DNA of 8,481 nucleotides from Thermoplasmata archaeon. Its GTDB lineage: Archaea; Thermoplasmatota; E2; UBA202; JdFR-43. The notes under the pieces were generated by a model that was not told the origin of the DNA, made no database searches, and was given only the letters and a program-made list of their open reading frames with translations. Location: contig JAGGXG010000076.1 of assembly GCA_021163175.1 (NCBI GenBank), positions 1 through 8,481 on the forward strand, read 5' to 3'. This document shows, one piece after another, positions 1 to 7,003 of the stretch; within the stretch, counting starts at the first letter, position 1; each line of letters opens with the position of its first letter. The position numbers and the translations under genes are program-made.

Positions 1-1
1 C

Positions 2-835
2 TACATTGTATGTGGATGGATAGATACAGGAGGCGAATATGTCGGATATGTTTGGAAGATAAATCATGAAGGAAAAACAGAATGGATAAAGGAATATGAT
101 GATGTGGCATTCTTGTATAAAATAATGTCAATTGAGGACGGCTATATATGCATAGGGGGCACAAAAATAGGTGAGAATGATTATGATGGCATACTAATGA
201 AAATAGGATACAATGGAAATGTGGAATGGAAAAAAATATATAGATACAGCTATGGATGGGATGTGTTAAGGGCAATCTCAAAAATAGACGGAGGATATAT
301 AATGGGAGGCGCGTGTGAAGTAAATGGCTATGGCGATTTCTGGATTATGAAAATAGATGATGAAGGAAACATGATATGGCAAACACACTATGGTGGAGAT
401 AAATTTGATGGGATATATGCAAGAGATTGCTTTGAAACAAATGACGGAGGCTACATTTTCGGAGGATTTACTTATTCATATGGAAAGAATAGCGATGTAT
501 GGATTGTGAAAATAGATGATAACGGAAAAATGATATGGAATAAAACATATGGAGGAAGCAGAATAGATAGATTATGGGGAATGGATAAAGCATCGGAGGG
601 CTACCTGTTATGCATAACAAAAAATTATGGAGTAAATATTCCAACTGCAGATATATGGATTGTTAAAATAGATGAAAATGGAGATATGTTATGGAATCAA
701 ACATTTGGAAGTAAAGACATAGAGGAGAGAGGATATTATATTCAGGCGACTATGGACGGAGGTTATATAATTGCCGCAAGAACAGGACCAACAAGCGGCG
801 ATACACAAGGATGGCTGATAAAAGTAGAGAATACC
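2..835 (+). repeat. About six tandem propeller-like units of ~50 codons
   Basis: Units begin near 2, 140, 293, 449, 599 and 761; the last is short. Spacing is 150-162 bases. The DNA itself is recognisably repeated: a 30-base stretch encoding KIDDEGNMIW recurs at 350-379, 509-538 and 665-694 with few differences. This suggests duplication of units, or selection for the same strand sequence. More units probably lie upstream of the window. Confidence 0.8.
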
Positions 836-1207
836 CCACCAAATAAGCCATCTCCTCCACAAGGTGAAGCTAATGGAAAAATAAATCGAGAATATACATA
901 TACCACAAGCACTATTGACTCAAATGGTGATGAAGTATATTATATGTTTGATTGGGGAGACAACACAACAAGCGAGTGGATTGGTCCATTTAAATCTGGA
1001 GAAACCATAAATGCAAGTCATGCATGGAAGGAAGAAGGAACATATAAGATAAGAGTGAAAGCCAAAGATGTAAATGGATTAGAAAGTCCATGGTCTGATT
1101 ACACAGTAGTTTCAATGCCAAAGGGAATAACATGGAAATTGGAAAAATTTCCATTCATATATCTGCTATTGAAGTTCTTTTTCTCTTTCTTTTCTTTTAA
1201 ATTATAA
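2..1207 (+). CDS. Secreted propeller-like repeat protein with PKD/Ig-like domain, 5' partial
   Basis: The reading frame is open from the left edge, so the N-terminus and any signal peptide lie outside; 401 residues are visible. A GTG at 104 could be read as a start, but the repeat pattern continues before it, so I treat it as internal. The first ~275 residues are units of about 50 residues. Each has a GGYI-like strand, then W(I/L)xKID, then a G-x-M-x-W strand and a YGG turn, as in archaeal and bacterial surface proteins predicted to fold as beta-propellers. A proline-rich linker (NTPPNKPSPP) leads to a PKD/Ig-like domain with DWGDNT and GTYKIRVKAKD. The end is VSMPK followed by about 28 mostly hydrophobic and aromatic residues. 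The likely role is structural or adhesive outside the cell; no catalytic motif is visible. Its 3' end overlaps the convergent amrS by 11 bases. Confidence 0.85.
   Translation, partial: YIVCGWIDTGGEYVGYVWKINHEGKTEWIKEYDDVAFLYKIMSIEDGYICIGGTKIGENDYDGILMKIGYNGNVEWKKIYRYSYGWDVLRAISKIDGGYIMGGACEVNGYGDFWIMKIDDEGNMIWQTHYGGDKFDGIYARDCFETNDGGYIFGGFTYSYGKNSDVWIVKIDDNGKMIWNKTYGGSRIDRLWGMDKASEGYLLCITKNYGVNIPTADIWIVKIDENGDMLWNQTFGSKDIEERGYYIQATMDGGYIIAARTGPTSGDTQGWLIKVENTPPNKPSPPQGEANGKINREYTYTTSTIDSNGDEVYYMFDWGDNTTSEWIGPFKSGETINASHAWKEEGTYKIRVKAKDVNGLESPWSDYTVVSMPKGITWKLEKFPFIYLLLKFFFSFFSFKL
1175..1198 (+). terminator. Possible U-tract terminator inside the coding end
   Basis: All 24 bases are pyrimidines, mostly T, with T runs of 3-5. 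They encode the FFFSFFSF end of the first gene. Archaeal transcription can terminate on U-rich tracts without a hairpin, so the tract may end the + strand transcript before it runs into amrS. This is inferred from composition only. Confidence 0.35.
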
Positions 1208-2198
1208 TTGGCAACTTTGCTCCGCATTTGCTGCATTTTCCATTTTTTATTCCAGCTATGCGAGCATGGAAGCCATGTCTTTCTATAAGCAGATTGCCAC
1301 ATTTTGGACAATATGTGTTTTCATACTCGCCGTGAGGAACATTTCCAAGGTAGACATATTTTAAGCCATGCTGCTTTGCCATTTCATATGCTTTAATGAG
1401 TGTCTTTAAAGAGGTTGGCGGAATATGCATCATTTTATATGCTGGATAGAAAGCTGTGAAATGCACAACCTGCTCATCACCAAATTCATTTAAAACCCAT
1501 TCAATGAATTTTTTGATTTGCCTTTCATCATCATTCTTTGTTGGAATAATAAGATATGTCATTTCTAAATGGATGCCCAGCTCTTTATACAATTTTGCAG
1601 CCTGCAAAACTGGCTGCAATCTTGCTTTAGCTATTTTACGATAAAACTCATCATCCATGGCTTTTATATCAACATTTGCAGCATCCAAATACGGAGCAAT
1701 CTCTTTTAAAGGCTCCTCGTTTATGTATCCATTTGTGACAAAAACAGTATATAAACCATGTTTTTTTGCAATCTTTGATGTATCATAGGCATATTCCCAC
1801 CATATCGTTGGCTCATTGTATGTAAAAGCAATGCCATCGCTGCTTTTCAAAGCCTCTTCAACAGCTTTATCTGGTGGTATATCAATCAAAAAAGCTTCTT
1901 CAGGCAATGCTTGACTTATTGAATAGTTCTGGCAGTGCAAACATTTGAGATTGCATCCTACAGTGGAAAGAGAATAAACCAGGCTGCCAGGATAAAAATG
2001 GAATAATGGTTTCTTTTCAATTGGATCAACATTTGCAGATGAGCAGGAAGCATATACAAGTGTGTAAAGCTTACCATTTCTATTTTCCCTCACCCTGCAC
2101 AATCCACGCTTCCCTTCTCTTATTATGCAATTATGAGGACATAGCCTACATCTAACAACATTGTTTTTCTTTTCCCAGAATTTCGCTATCTTCTCCAC
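1197..2198 (-). CDS. amrS: AmmeMemoRadiSam system radical SAM enzyme
   Basis: The protein has 333 residues, the usual family length. The 4Fe-4S/SAM motif CNLKCLHC (C82, C86, C89) is followed by QN. Before it is a Cys cluster (C17, C20, C24, C34; CRLCPHNC...GLCRVREN) typical of the family. YNEPT (127-131) and NVDIKAMDDEFY match the related pyruvate formate-lyase activase-like proteins. The C-terminus has NVPHGEYENTYCPKCG and a second Cys pair (C297, C300, C322, C325), probably a zinc or iron ribbon. The family is named for co-occurrence with AMMECR1 and Memo proteins; its substrate is not known to me, and older annotations call it a PFL-activating enzyme. Neither partner is in the window. The start is GTG: the frame is closed just upstream by the nep1 TGA, and no other Met occurs before residue 181. 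It is last in the purP-nep1-amrS set. Confidence 0.93.
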   Translation of the reverse strand: MEKIAKFWEKKNNVVRCRLCPHNCIIREGKRGLCRVRENRNGKLYTLVYASCSSANVDPIEKKPLFHFYPGSLVYSLSTVGCNLKCLHCQNYSISQALPEEAFLIDIPPDKAVEEALKSSDGIAFTYNEPTIWWEYAYDTSKIAKKHGLYTVFVTNGYINEEPLKEIAPYLDAANVDIKAMDDEFYRKIAKARLQPVLQAAKLYKELGIHLEMTYLIIPTKNDDERQIKKFIEWVLNEFGDEQVVHFTAFYPAYKMMHIPPTSLKTLIKAYEMAKQHGLKYVYLGNVPHGEYENTYCPKCGNLLIERHGFHARIAGIKNGKCSKCGAKLPIII

Positions 2199-2210
2199 AG
2201 AATTATATGC

Positions 2211-2822
2211 TCATCCGAATTTAAATCTTTCATAGGCGGCTATGGCCTCCATTGCAACACTCCATGCTGTGAGCATGCCATCATATATGGAAACAATAGC
2301 ATCCACCATGTCTTCCAGTCCTTTTGTTAAAAAATAGCCAGAAGGGAAGCCACCTATTATGCATATCACATCATTCTCCATCTCTTCATGCAATCTCGCA
2401 GCATTTATTTTCCTTCCTTTTCTCGTAAACAATATCTTCTTTCCTTCCAGTTCATTCAAAAGCTCTTTCAATCCCTTTTCTTCCACCCATATCAGTCTTT
2501 CATCAGATGCAATTTTCCCTTCCCTCAGTAACTGCGCCATGAGTCCTTTGAATCTATTGTAGTTCTTTATCATCCTTGTCTCTGGAGCAATGTATATAAC
2601 TTTATTGTTCCTTGTGTGAACATAAACTCGGAGCAATCCAGCCTTGTTCAAAATGCTTTCCATCGCCACCACAAGAAAAAAATGGACTATATCGGGGCGC
2701 CCGCGCCGCATTGAAAAATGTTTTCTCCTCATAATTTTATGGTGTATGCTGGAATCGAGCAACTCCCTTTTATTCCATGGATTCAGCTCGAGCTCGCTAT
2801 CTGCCAGTATCAAATGCATCAT
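2211..2822 (-). CDS. nep1: rRNA small-subunit pseudouridine N1-methyltransferase Nep1 (Emg1)
   Basis: The protein has 203 residues and belongs to the SPOUT-class Nep1/Emg1 family. In that family the enzyme uses SAM to methylate N1 of a pseudouridine in helix 35 of 16S/18S rRNA and takes part in small-subunit assembly. Visible signatures are RRGRPDIVHFFL (39-50), the RNA-binding stretch PETRMIKNYNRFKGLMAQLL (80-99), the SAM-knot sequence IGGFPSGYF (156-164), and a final SIYDGMLTAWSVAMEAIAAYE helix (178-198). The ATG overlaps the purP stop in an ATGA arrangement, which points to translational coupling. A second ATG follows directly, so the start could be one codon later. It stops with TGA in the same frame as the downstream amrS, four sense codons before its GTG. 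Confidence 0.95.
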   Translation of the reverse strand: MMHLILADSELELNPWNKRELLDSSIHHKIMRRKHFSMRRGRPDIVHFFLVVAMESILNKAGLLRVYVHTRNNKVIYIAPETRMIKNYNRFKGLMAQLLREGKIASDERLIWVEEKGLKELLNELEGKKILFTRKGRKINAARLHEEMENDVICIIGGFPSGYFLTKGLEDMVDAIVSIYDGMLTAWSVAMEAIAAYERFKFG

Positions 2823-3877
2823 GTTATTATTTCTTCAAGCATATCATGCTCAGCTGCATATTTAATTTCCTGTGCTATGCGCTGCCCCGTGGATAAGCCA
2901 GGCTGGATCAAATCGCTGTAGGGGCTTCCCGAAATGAAGAGATTTGTTCCTGCAACAATGCGAGCCGATATCTCAAAAACTCTGAACTGCAATTTTTCTG
3001 TTACAACTGTTTCCAGGCAAAATGGACCAATCATACCGCCAAAAAGCTCATAGGATCTTTTGACAACTCTTGCCCCCATATCAAATACTTTTGGGAGTAA
3101 TGATTCGCGTAAAACTATTGGGATATTTCCTGTAACGATGAACGTTGGCTGTATTCCCATTGCTTCCAGTTCTGTTATTGAGCCGAGACGATGGGCTTCA
3201 TCTATGTTGGTTTCATCTCTTCTGTCTATGGATAGCAACTGCAAACTTCCTTTTCCAACACGGTAACCATCTTTTTTTATAGGAGAGTAAAAATAATGGA
3301 TGTAGTAACGGGTGCCAATTAAAAATTCCTGTATTATGTGTGGCTTGCTTTCATCTATTTTTTTCTTGAAGTCTTTGTAGTCTTTTGCTATGAAAAATCC
3401 TTTTCCACCTTTCGCCCCATAATATTTCACTATCACTGGCTTGTCAATGTCCTTTGGGTCTTCAATAATTTCTGGCATGTCCAAGCCAGCTGACTCCAGC
3501 CATTGACGCTCTTTTTCTCTGTCAGATTCCCATTCCAGAACAGCTCTATTTCCAAAAGTTGGAATGTTGAGCTTTAAAAAATTTTCCGCGCCAAGATATT
3601 CAACAAATGAGCCATGTGGAATTATGATGGCATTCTTTCTATGAAAATATTCTGCATTTTCATTTATTTTTTTGTAATCATCAACAATAAAAAACTCGTC
3701 AGGCTTACCAAGAGGAAACGCATTGTAAAACTTTGGCTTTTCTTTAAATGCTATCCCTATACTTTTCAATCCTTCCTTCCTTGCTCCATTGAAAATTTGC
3801 AAACTTGAATGGGAACAGGCTGTTGCTATGGAAATGCTTTTTTTATCATAATTTGCAACTATTTCTTCTATTCCCAT
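2819..3877 (-). CDS. purP: Formate-dependent AICAR ligase (FAICAR synthetase) PurP
   Basis: The 352 residues match the archaeal PurP family in length and motifs. The enzyme uses ATP and formate to convert AICAR to FAICAR, the penultimate step of purine synthesis, replacing the folate-dependent PurH transformylase. The N-terminal substrate region shows ATACSHSSLQIFNGARKEG (18-36) and PHGSFVEYLG (87-96). The ATP-grasp part follows, with NRAVLEWESDREKE (110-123), the glycine-rich AKGGKGFFIA (155-164) and QEFLIGTRYYIHYFYSP (183-199). The C-terminal GPFCLETVV (284-292) and VFEISARIVAGTN (300-312) supply probable metal and nucleotide ligands. Some archaea have a PurP paralogue of uncertain role; the intact motifs favour the true enzyme. 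The IMP cyclohydrolase step is not encoded here. It is the first gene of the apparent operon, 45 bases after the PINA gene, with a possible promoter of its own. Confidence 0.95.
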   Translation of the reverse strand: MGIEEIVANYDKKSISIATACSHSSLQIFNGARKEGLKSIGIAFKEKPKFYNAFPLGKPDEFFIVDDYKKINENAEYFHRKNAIIIPHGSFVEYLGAENFLKLNIPTFGNRAVLEWESDREKERQWLESAGLDMPEIIEDPKDIDKPVIVKYYGAKGGKGFFIAKDYKDFKKKIDESKPHIIQEFLIGTRYYIHYFYSPIKKDGYRVGKGSLQLLSIDRRDETNIDEAHRLGSITELEAMGIQPTFIVTGNIPIVLRESLLPKVFDMGARVVKRSYELFGGMIGPFCLETVVTEKLQFRVFEISARIVAGTNLFISGSPYSDLIQPGLSTGQRIAQEIKYAAEHDMLEEIIT

Positions 3878-3897
3878 TAAATAGAATATAAGGTAGG

Positions 3898-3907
3898 ATT
3901 TTAAAAT
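3898..3907 (-). promoter_or_regulatory. Possible TATA box for the purP-nep1-amrS set
   Basis: The ten-base palindrome ATTTTAAAAT lies in the 45-base gap upstream of purP, centred about 25 bases from its ATG. That spacing would start transcription at or near the ATG, giving a leaderless mRNA. No Shine-Dalgarno sequence is visible before the ATG. Read on the minus strand, CGATA precedes the box, compatible with a loose BRE. In AT-rich DNA such boxes arise by chance. Confidence 0.4.
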
Positions 3908-3922
3908 TATCGATTTTATTGC

Positions 3923-5704
3923 TTACTTTATTTTCACAATCGGATAAATATCGGAGGCTATGGCTTCGATTATTTTCTTAGCAACCTTGCTTTGCCTCTT
4001 TATTTTTATTTCTCCCTGGCTTGAAACACTGCCAGAGAAAATAACCTCGCCATTCAGAATTATGCTTGCTTCCTTTCCAGCATGTTTTTTTCCCACTTTT
4101 AAAACAATTTCTTTCTTTCTTTTTGCAATGTTTGGAGTTATGGCAGATTCCATTAAAGGCTGCACGTTTATTTTTATGCCCGCCTCCGCCTCCACCTTCG
4201 CTATCGTCTTGCCTCCTTTGCCTATCAAATGGGGTATTTCATCTTCTTCAACATATACCGTTGCCGTGCCATTGTTTATTTTCACATCCACGTTTCCATC
4301 GACATAGCTTTTGATGATGTGGCGTAATTGTTTTTCAGCAAGCCTTTTCAATGGATTTTTTTCCTTCTCCTCTCCAACTGGCATGACAACGACTTGCTCT
4401 CCATAGCTATATATCTCATATAATGTTTTTTTGGTAAAGAAATCTTTCACAAGGATGACAGGGCGAGCCAGGTCAGCTTCCTCCATTCCATATGGTATTT
4501 TGACTGTAAAATCAAGCTCGAGCACTTCTTTTACTTCGCCCCCTATTATGTGTATTACGGTATCAACAACTTGCGGAATGACTCCAAGCTCCACCCTACC
4601 AATCAAGCGTTGTATGGCATCGATGGCGCGATTTGCATGCGTAACACCTATTAAACCAATGCCAGCGAGTCGCATATCAGCATATATTTTGAAATCATTT
4701 CCTCTTCTAACCTCATCAAAAACAACATAATCTGGACGCACGAGCAACAATATGTCAGCTGTCAATTCCATTTTTTTCTCAAGCGGGGCATATTGCGAGA
4801 TCTCATCTCTAACCTGCAGGTCGCGAGGCTGTTCCATTGTTTTAACGACGGCGCCCAAGCCATAGAGATATTCCGCCACCGCCTGCGCAAACGTTGTTTT
4901 GCCGCTGCCAGGCGGCCCCGATATGAGGATGCCCCTGTTGTAATCTGAGAGGCGAGAAATCAGCTCCTCATCAAGATTGTAGGCTTCGATGCCAAGCTTC
5001 ACTATTGGGCGGGTTGCTGTTATTTCGAATTTATCTGAAAATGGTTGCCTCACTATAACTATTCTCATGTTTCCAAGCTGGACTACGCTAACTCCTCTCC
5101 TCTCTATTTCTATAAAGCTGTTTGGATCTCTTTTTGCATATTCTATTATCTGGTGGGTCATCGCATTTAATTCTTTCTCGTCTATCTTTTTATTGTTTAT
5201 TTCAACGAGTTTAACGTTGCCTGGCTTTCCTTTTTTTGCAACTGGTTTGCAATCTTGCCGCAGATGCACACTCATTGTCTCTTCATCAAAATAATCCAAA
5301 ATCTTCAATGGTGCTTCTTCATGATATGGTGGGAGATAAAGCACTTTTATTCCCTTTGCCCTGGCAACCATTGCCTGTATTCTGTCGGAAGTCACAAGCA
5401 TTGCTCTTGTTTCTTCAGCTAAATCCCTTATTATTGCATCTATTCTATGCGCATCTATGTCTTCTTTGTTCGGATAATTTCCCAGAAAATGCAAATTTAT
5501 TTTGCCCTCCTTGCTTAAATTTTGCAATTCAATGATTTCGTTAAGTCCATTTATGCCGGTTTCTTTTCCATTGTTGGCCTGGTGCTCAAGCTCGGCAAGG
5601 CTTGCCATGGCTATTATAACATCTGCTCGTTGAATTTTTCCCTGCTTAACCAATTCTGTTATCCTGCCATCTATAAGCGTTGATGTGTCTGGTACAATTT
5701 TCAT
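3923..5704 (-). CDS. PINA-type PIN-domain ATPase with KH domain
   Basis: The protein has 593 residues from the ATG at 5704; a TTG directly before it would add one residue, but ATG is preferred. Domains in order: a PIN domain at 1-130 with acidic residues in VPDTST (D6), SLAELEHQ, RIDAIIRDLA and LVTSDR (D107); a linker; a VirB11/PilT-like hexameric ATPase core at ~225-410 with Walker A GPPGSGKT (263-270), Walker B PDYVVFDEVR (324-333) and a GVTHAN segment; a KH domain with IGKGGKTI (GKGG 495-498); and a basic C-terminal region ending KIK. This is the archaeal family called PINA. The Sulfolobus member was reported to bind the Holliday junction resolvase Hjc and drive branch migration, so a role in recombination is likely. 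RNA binding through KH is an alternative. Motifs look complete. The gene starts 13 bases after the upstream surface-protein gene, with no Shine-Dalgarno sequence. Confidence 0.92.
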   Translation of the reverse strand: MKIVPDTSTLIDGRITELVKQGKIQRADVIIAMASLAELEHQANNGKETGINGLNEIIELQNLSKEGKINLHFLGNYPNKEDIDAHRIDAIIRDLAEETRAMLVTSDRIQAMVARAKGIKVLYLPPYHEEAPLKILDYFDEETMSVHLRQDCKPVAKKGKPGNVKLVEINNKKIDEKELNAMTHQIIEYAKRDPNSFIEIERRGVSVVQLGNMRIVIVRQPFSDKFEITATRPIVKLGIEAYNLDEELISRLSDYNRGILISGPPGSGKTTFAQAVAEYLYGLGAVVKTMEQPRDLQVRDEISQYAPLEKKMELTADILLLVRPDYVVFDEVRRGNDFKIYADMRLAGIGLIGVTHANRAIDAIQRLIGRVELGVIPQVVDTVIHIIGGEVKEVLELDFTVKIPYGMEEADLARPVILVKDFFTKKTLYEIYSYGEQVVVMPVGEEKEKNPLKRLAEKQLRHIIKSYVDGNVDVKINNGTATVYVEEDEIPHLIGKGGKTIAKVEAEAGIKINVQPLMESAITPNIAKRKKEIVLKVGKKHAGKEASIILNGEVIFSGSVSSQGEIKIKRQSKVAKKIIEAIASDIYPIVKIK

Positions 5705-5717
5705 CAATTGTATAACA

Positions 5718-6944
5718 TCATATGTTAAATATTTTTACTACAATCTCATCGCTTGCAGAATTGCCAGCGTTGTCATATGCAATAACTTTTATCAAATGTG
5801 TTCCTATGGCCAGATAATTCCACTGCCATGCATATGGCTGCTGTGTAACACTTTCTTGCAGAACATTATCAATGCAAAATTCCACCTTGCTTATTCCAGA
5901 TTCATGATTGGAAGCATCTGCTGCTATTGTTATTTTTCCAATTATAATTGTGTTTCCGAAAACAGTTGACATTATTTCTCTATCTTCTATGTAAAGATAT
6001 CCCTCTCTTGGCTTTATTATTGTTACAGTTGGCATGGCTTTATCAATTTTTATTGTCTTTGTTTTTTCTTCCTCTTCATTTCCTGCTTTATCCACGCTAT
6101 AGTAATATAAAGTATACACTCCATCTTCTGTTATATCGAATGGCTCTGTATATTCATTCCATGTTCCATTATTTATCTTATAAAAAGTCTTATTCACTCC
6201 AGATGTTGCATCTGTTGCAACCAATGTTACTGTAACATTCGTTATATACCAGCCATCATTACCTTTGTAACCAGAAAGCTGGCATTGTGTCGTTGGCGCA
6301 GTTTCGTCTATTTTTATCTGGATATGATTTACATCTTCTTTATTTCCAGCATAGTCTTCTGCATAGAAATACAAATCATGGGTTCCTTCTCCAATTACAT
6401 TGAATGATGTATGATATATCAACCATGGCGATTCATCGAGCATGTAATATATGCATTTCACACCTGTCCCTTTATCATATGAATACAAAGATACCTTTAC
6501 ATCTCCAAGATACCAGCCGTTTTCTCCTTTCTCTCCTGATAGACTGCATATGGTCTGTGGAGGATAATCATCTTGCTGCACAATAAATATTTTATTGGCA
6601 GTTTTATTTGCATTTCCACTTGTGTCGTTTGCCCATATGTGATACGCATATGTTCCAACCACATCAAAAAATTGTTTTATTCTGTATTTTCCATTGACTG
6701 ATTTTGCCATTGTTAAATTCGCAGTTGAGTTATCTGGATATTTTATGAAAACTTTTACAACATTAACTGCAACATCATCTGTAACAATGCATTCTATTGT
6801 AACAAATTGTCCTTGTATAGCAGGATTCGGAGTGGCTTTAACATTTTTGATTTGAGGTGGTGTTGTATCTGCAGCATTATTTGGCAAAATGGGAAGCAAC
6901 AACAATGCTACCACAACCCCCACCAATATATTTTTCCATTTCAT
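5718..6944 (-). CDS. Secreted multidomain protein with Ig-like domain and two OmpL47-like repeats
   Basis: The 408 residues begin MKWKNILVGVVVALLLLP, a Sec-type signal peptide with a likely cleavage near residues 23-25 (PNNAAD). Domain 1 (~27-122) is an Ig/Bacterial-Ig-like fold beginning DTTPPQIKNVKATPNPA. Two OmpL47-like repeats follow (~125-213 and ~214-301), each with LSG-x-KG-x-x-GWY, a YYM/FYK strand, a TLYYYS/DLYFYA strand, VDKAGN/EDYAGN, and KID at the end. The final module (~302-408) begins PREGYLYI, contains TIIIGKITIAADAS and AYDNAGN, and ends KIFNI. Several NxS/T sequons (for example N72, N76, N236, N251, N259) fit an archaeal extracellular glycoprotein. No catalytic residues or C-terminal membrane segment are visible, so it is either released or held by interaction. 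Binding or structural surface roles are inferred only. The ATG is supported by the signal peptide directly after it. Confidence 0.85.
   Translation of the reverse strand: MKWKNILVGVVVALLLLPILPNNAADTTPPQIKNVKATPNPAIQGQFVTIECIVTDDVAVNVVKVFIKYPDNSTANLTMAKSVNGKYRIKQFFDVVGTYAYHIWANDTSGNANKTANKIFIVQQDDYPPQTICSLSGEKGENGWYLGDVKVSLYSYDKGTGVKCIYYMLDESPWLIYHTSFNVIGEGTHDLYFYAEDYAGNKEDVNHIQIKIDETAPTTQCQLSGYKGNDGWYITNVTVTLVATDATSGVNKTFYKINNGTWNEYTEPFDITEDGVYTLYYYSVDKAGNEEEEKTKTIKIDKAMPTVTIIKPREGYLYIEDREIMSTVFGNTIIIGKITIAADASNHESGISKVEFCIDNVLQESVTQQPYAWQWNYLAIGTHLIKVIAYDNAGNSASDEIVVKIFNI
5721..6041 (-). other. C-terminal module shared with the partial protein at 7603-7926
   Basis: These roughly 107 codons align with the C-terminal codons of the neighbouring gene. 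Shared positions are P-T-x-x-I-x-x-P, GY(L/I)Y, a single R, IIGK(I/M)T, ADAS, PY-x-x-x-W-N, and A-x-DNA-x-N. It looks like a separate beta-rich domain closing each protein. I do not know a named family for it. Confidence 0.65.
5725..5736 (-). promoter_or_regulatory. Possible TATA box for the PINA gene
   Basis: AAAAATATTTAA on the minus strand is centred about 26 bases before the ATG at 5704 and lies inside the last codons of the upstream gene. With only 13 intergenic bases and no Shine-Dalgarno sequence, a leaderless start from this box is the simplest way to express PINA separately. Read-through from the upstream gene is also possible. Confidence 0.35.
6042..6572 (-). repeat. Two tandem OmpL47-like repeats (boundaries approximate)
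   Basis: The two units are each close to 88 codons and similar along their length: CSLSGEKGENGWY against CQLSGYKGNDGWY, then SLYSYDKGTGVKCIYYM against TLVATDATSGVNKTFYK, then FYAEDYAGNKED against YYSVDKAGNEEE. Divergence is high enough that the duplication is not recent. A third copy of the same family is in the partial gene at about 7927-8187. Confidence 0.75.
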
Positions 6945-6962
6945 AATTATTTAATGCATTAC

Positions 6963-6972
6963 AATATAAAAA
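6963..6972 (-). promoter_or_regulatory. Possible TATA box for the secreted protein gene
   Basis: TTTTTATATT on the minus strand is centred about 23 bases before the ATG at 6944, within a 59-base gap. This is close enough for a leaderless or very short-leader transcript. No Shine-Dalgarno sequence is seen. Confidence 0.45.
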
Positions 6973-7003
6973 TTTTGTTAAAGCTTGTCTTCTTTTTGAA
7001 GAT

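Noticed and set aside
104..106. GTG as start of the first gene
   Set aside because: The frame is open to base 2, and the residues before it (YIVCGW...VWKINHEGKTEW) are another copy of the same repeat unit, so the gene continues to the left.
1..835. The repeated DNA units as a CRISPR or mobile repeat array
   Set aside because: The repeats are in frame, about 150-160 bases apart, diverged in a codon-compatible way and explained by tandem protein blades.
3960..4314. Open frames on the + strand opposite the PINA gene (and similar ones opposite the other minus-strand genes)
   Set aside because: They lie wholly inside well-supported genes, have low-complexity Phe/Ser/Pro-rich translations and show no motif.
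5705..5707. TTG as start of the PINA gene
   Set aside because: An ATG follows at once and gives the usual MKIVPDTS N-terminus of the family; the TTG adds only one residue.
6975..7003. Short inverted repeat CTTC/GAAG in the gap after the small membrane-anchored gene
   Set aside because: The stem is only four base pairs around a five-base loop and is not followed closely by a strong U tract; chance is likely in this AT-rich gap.
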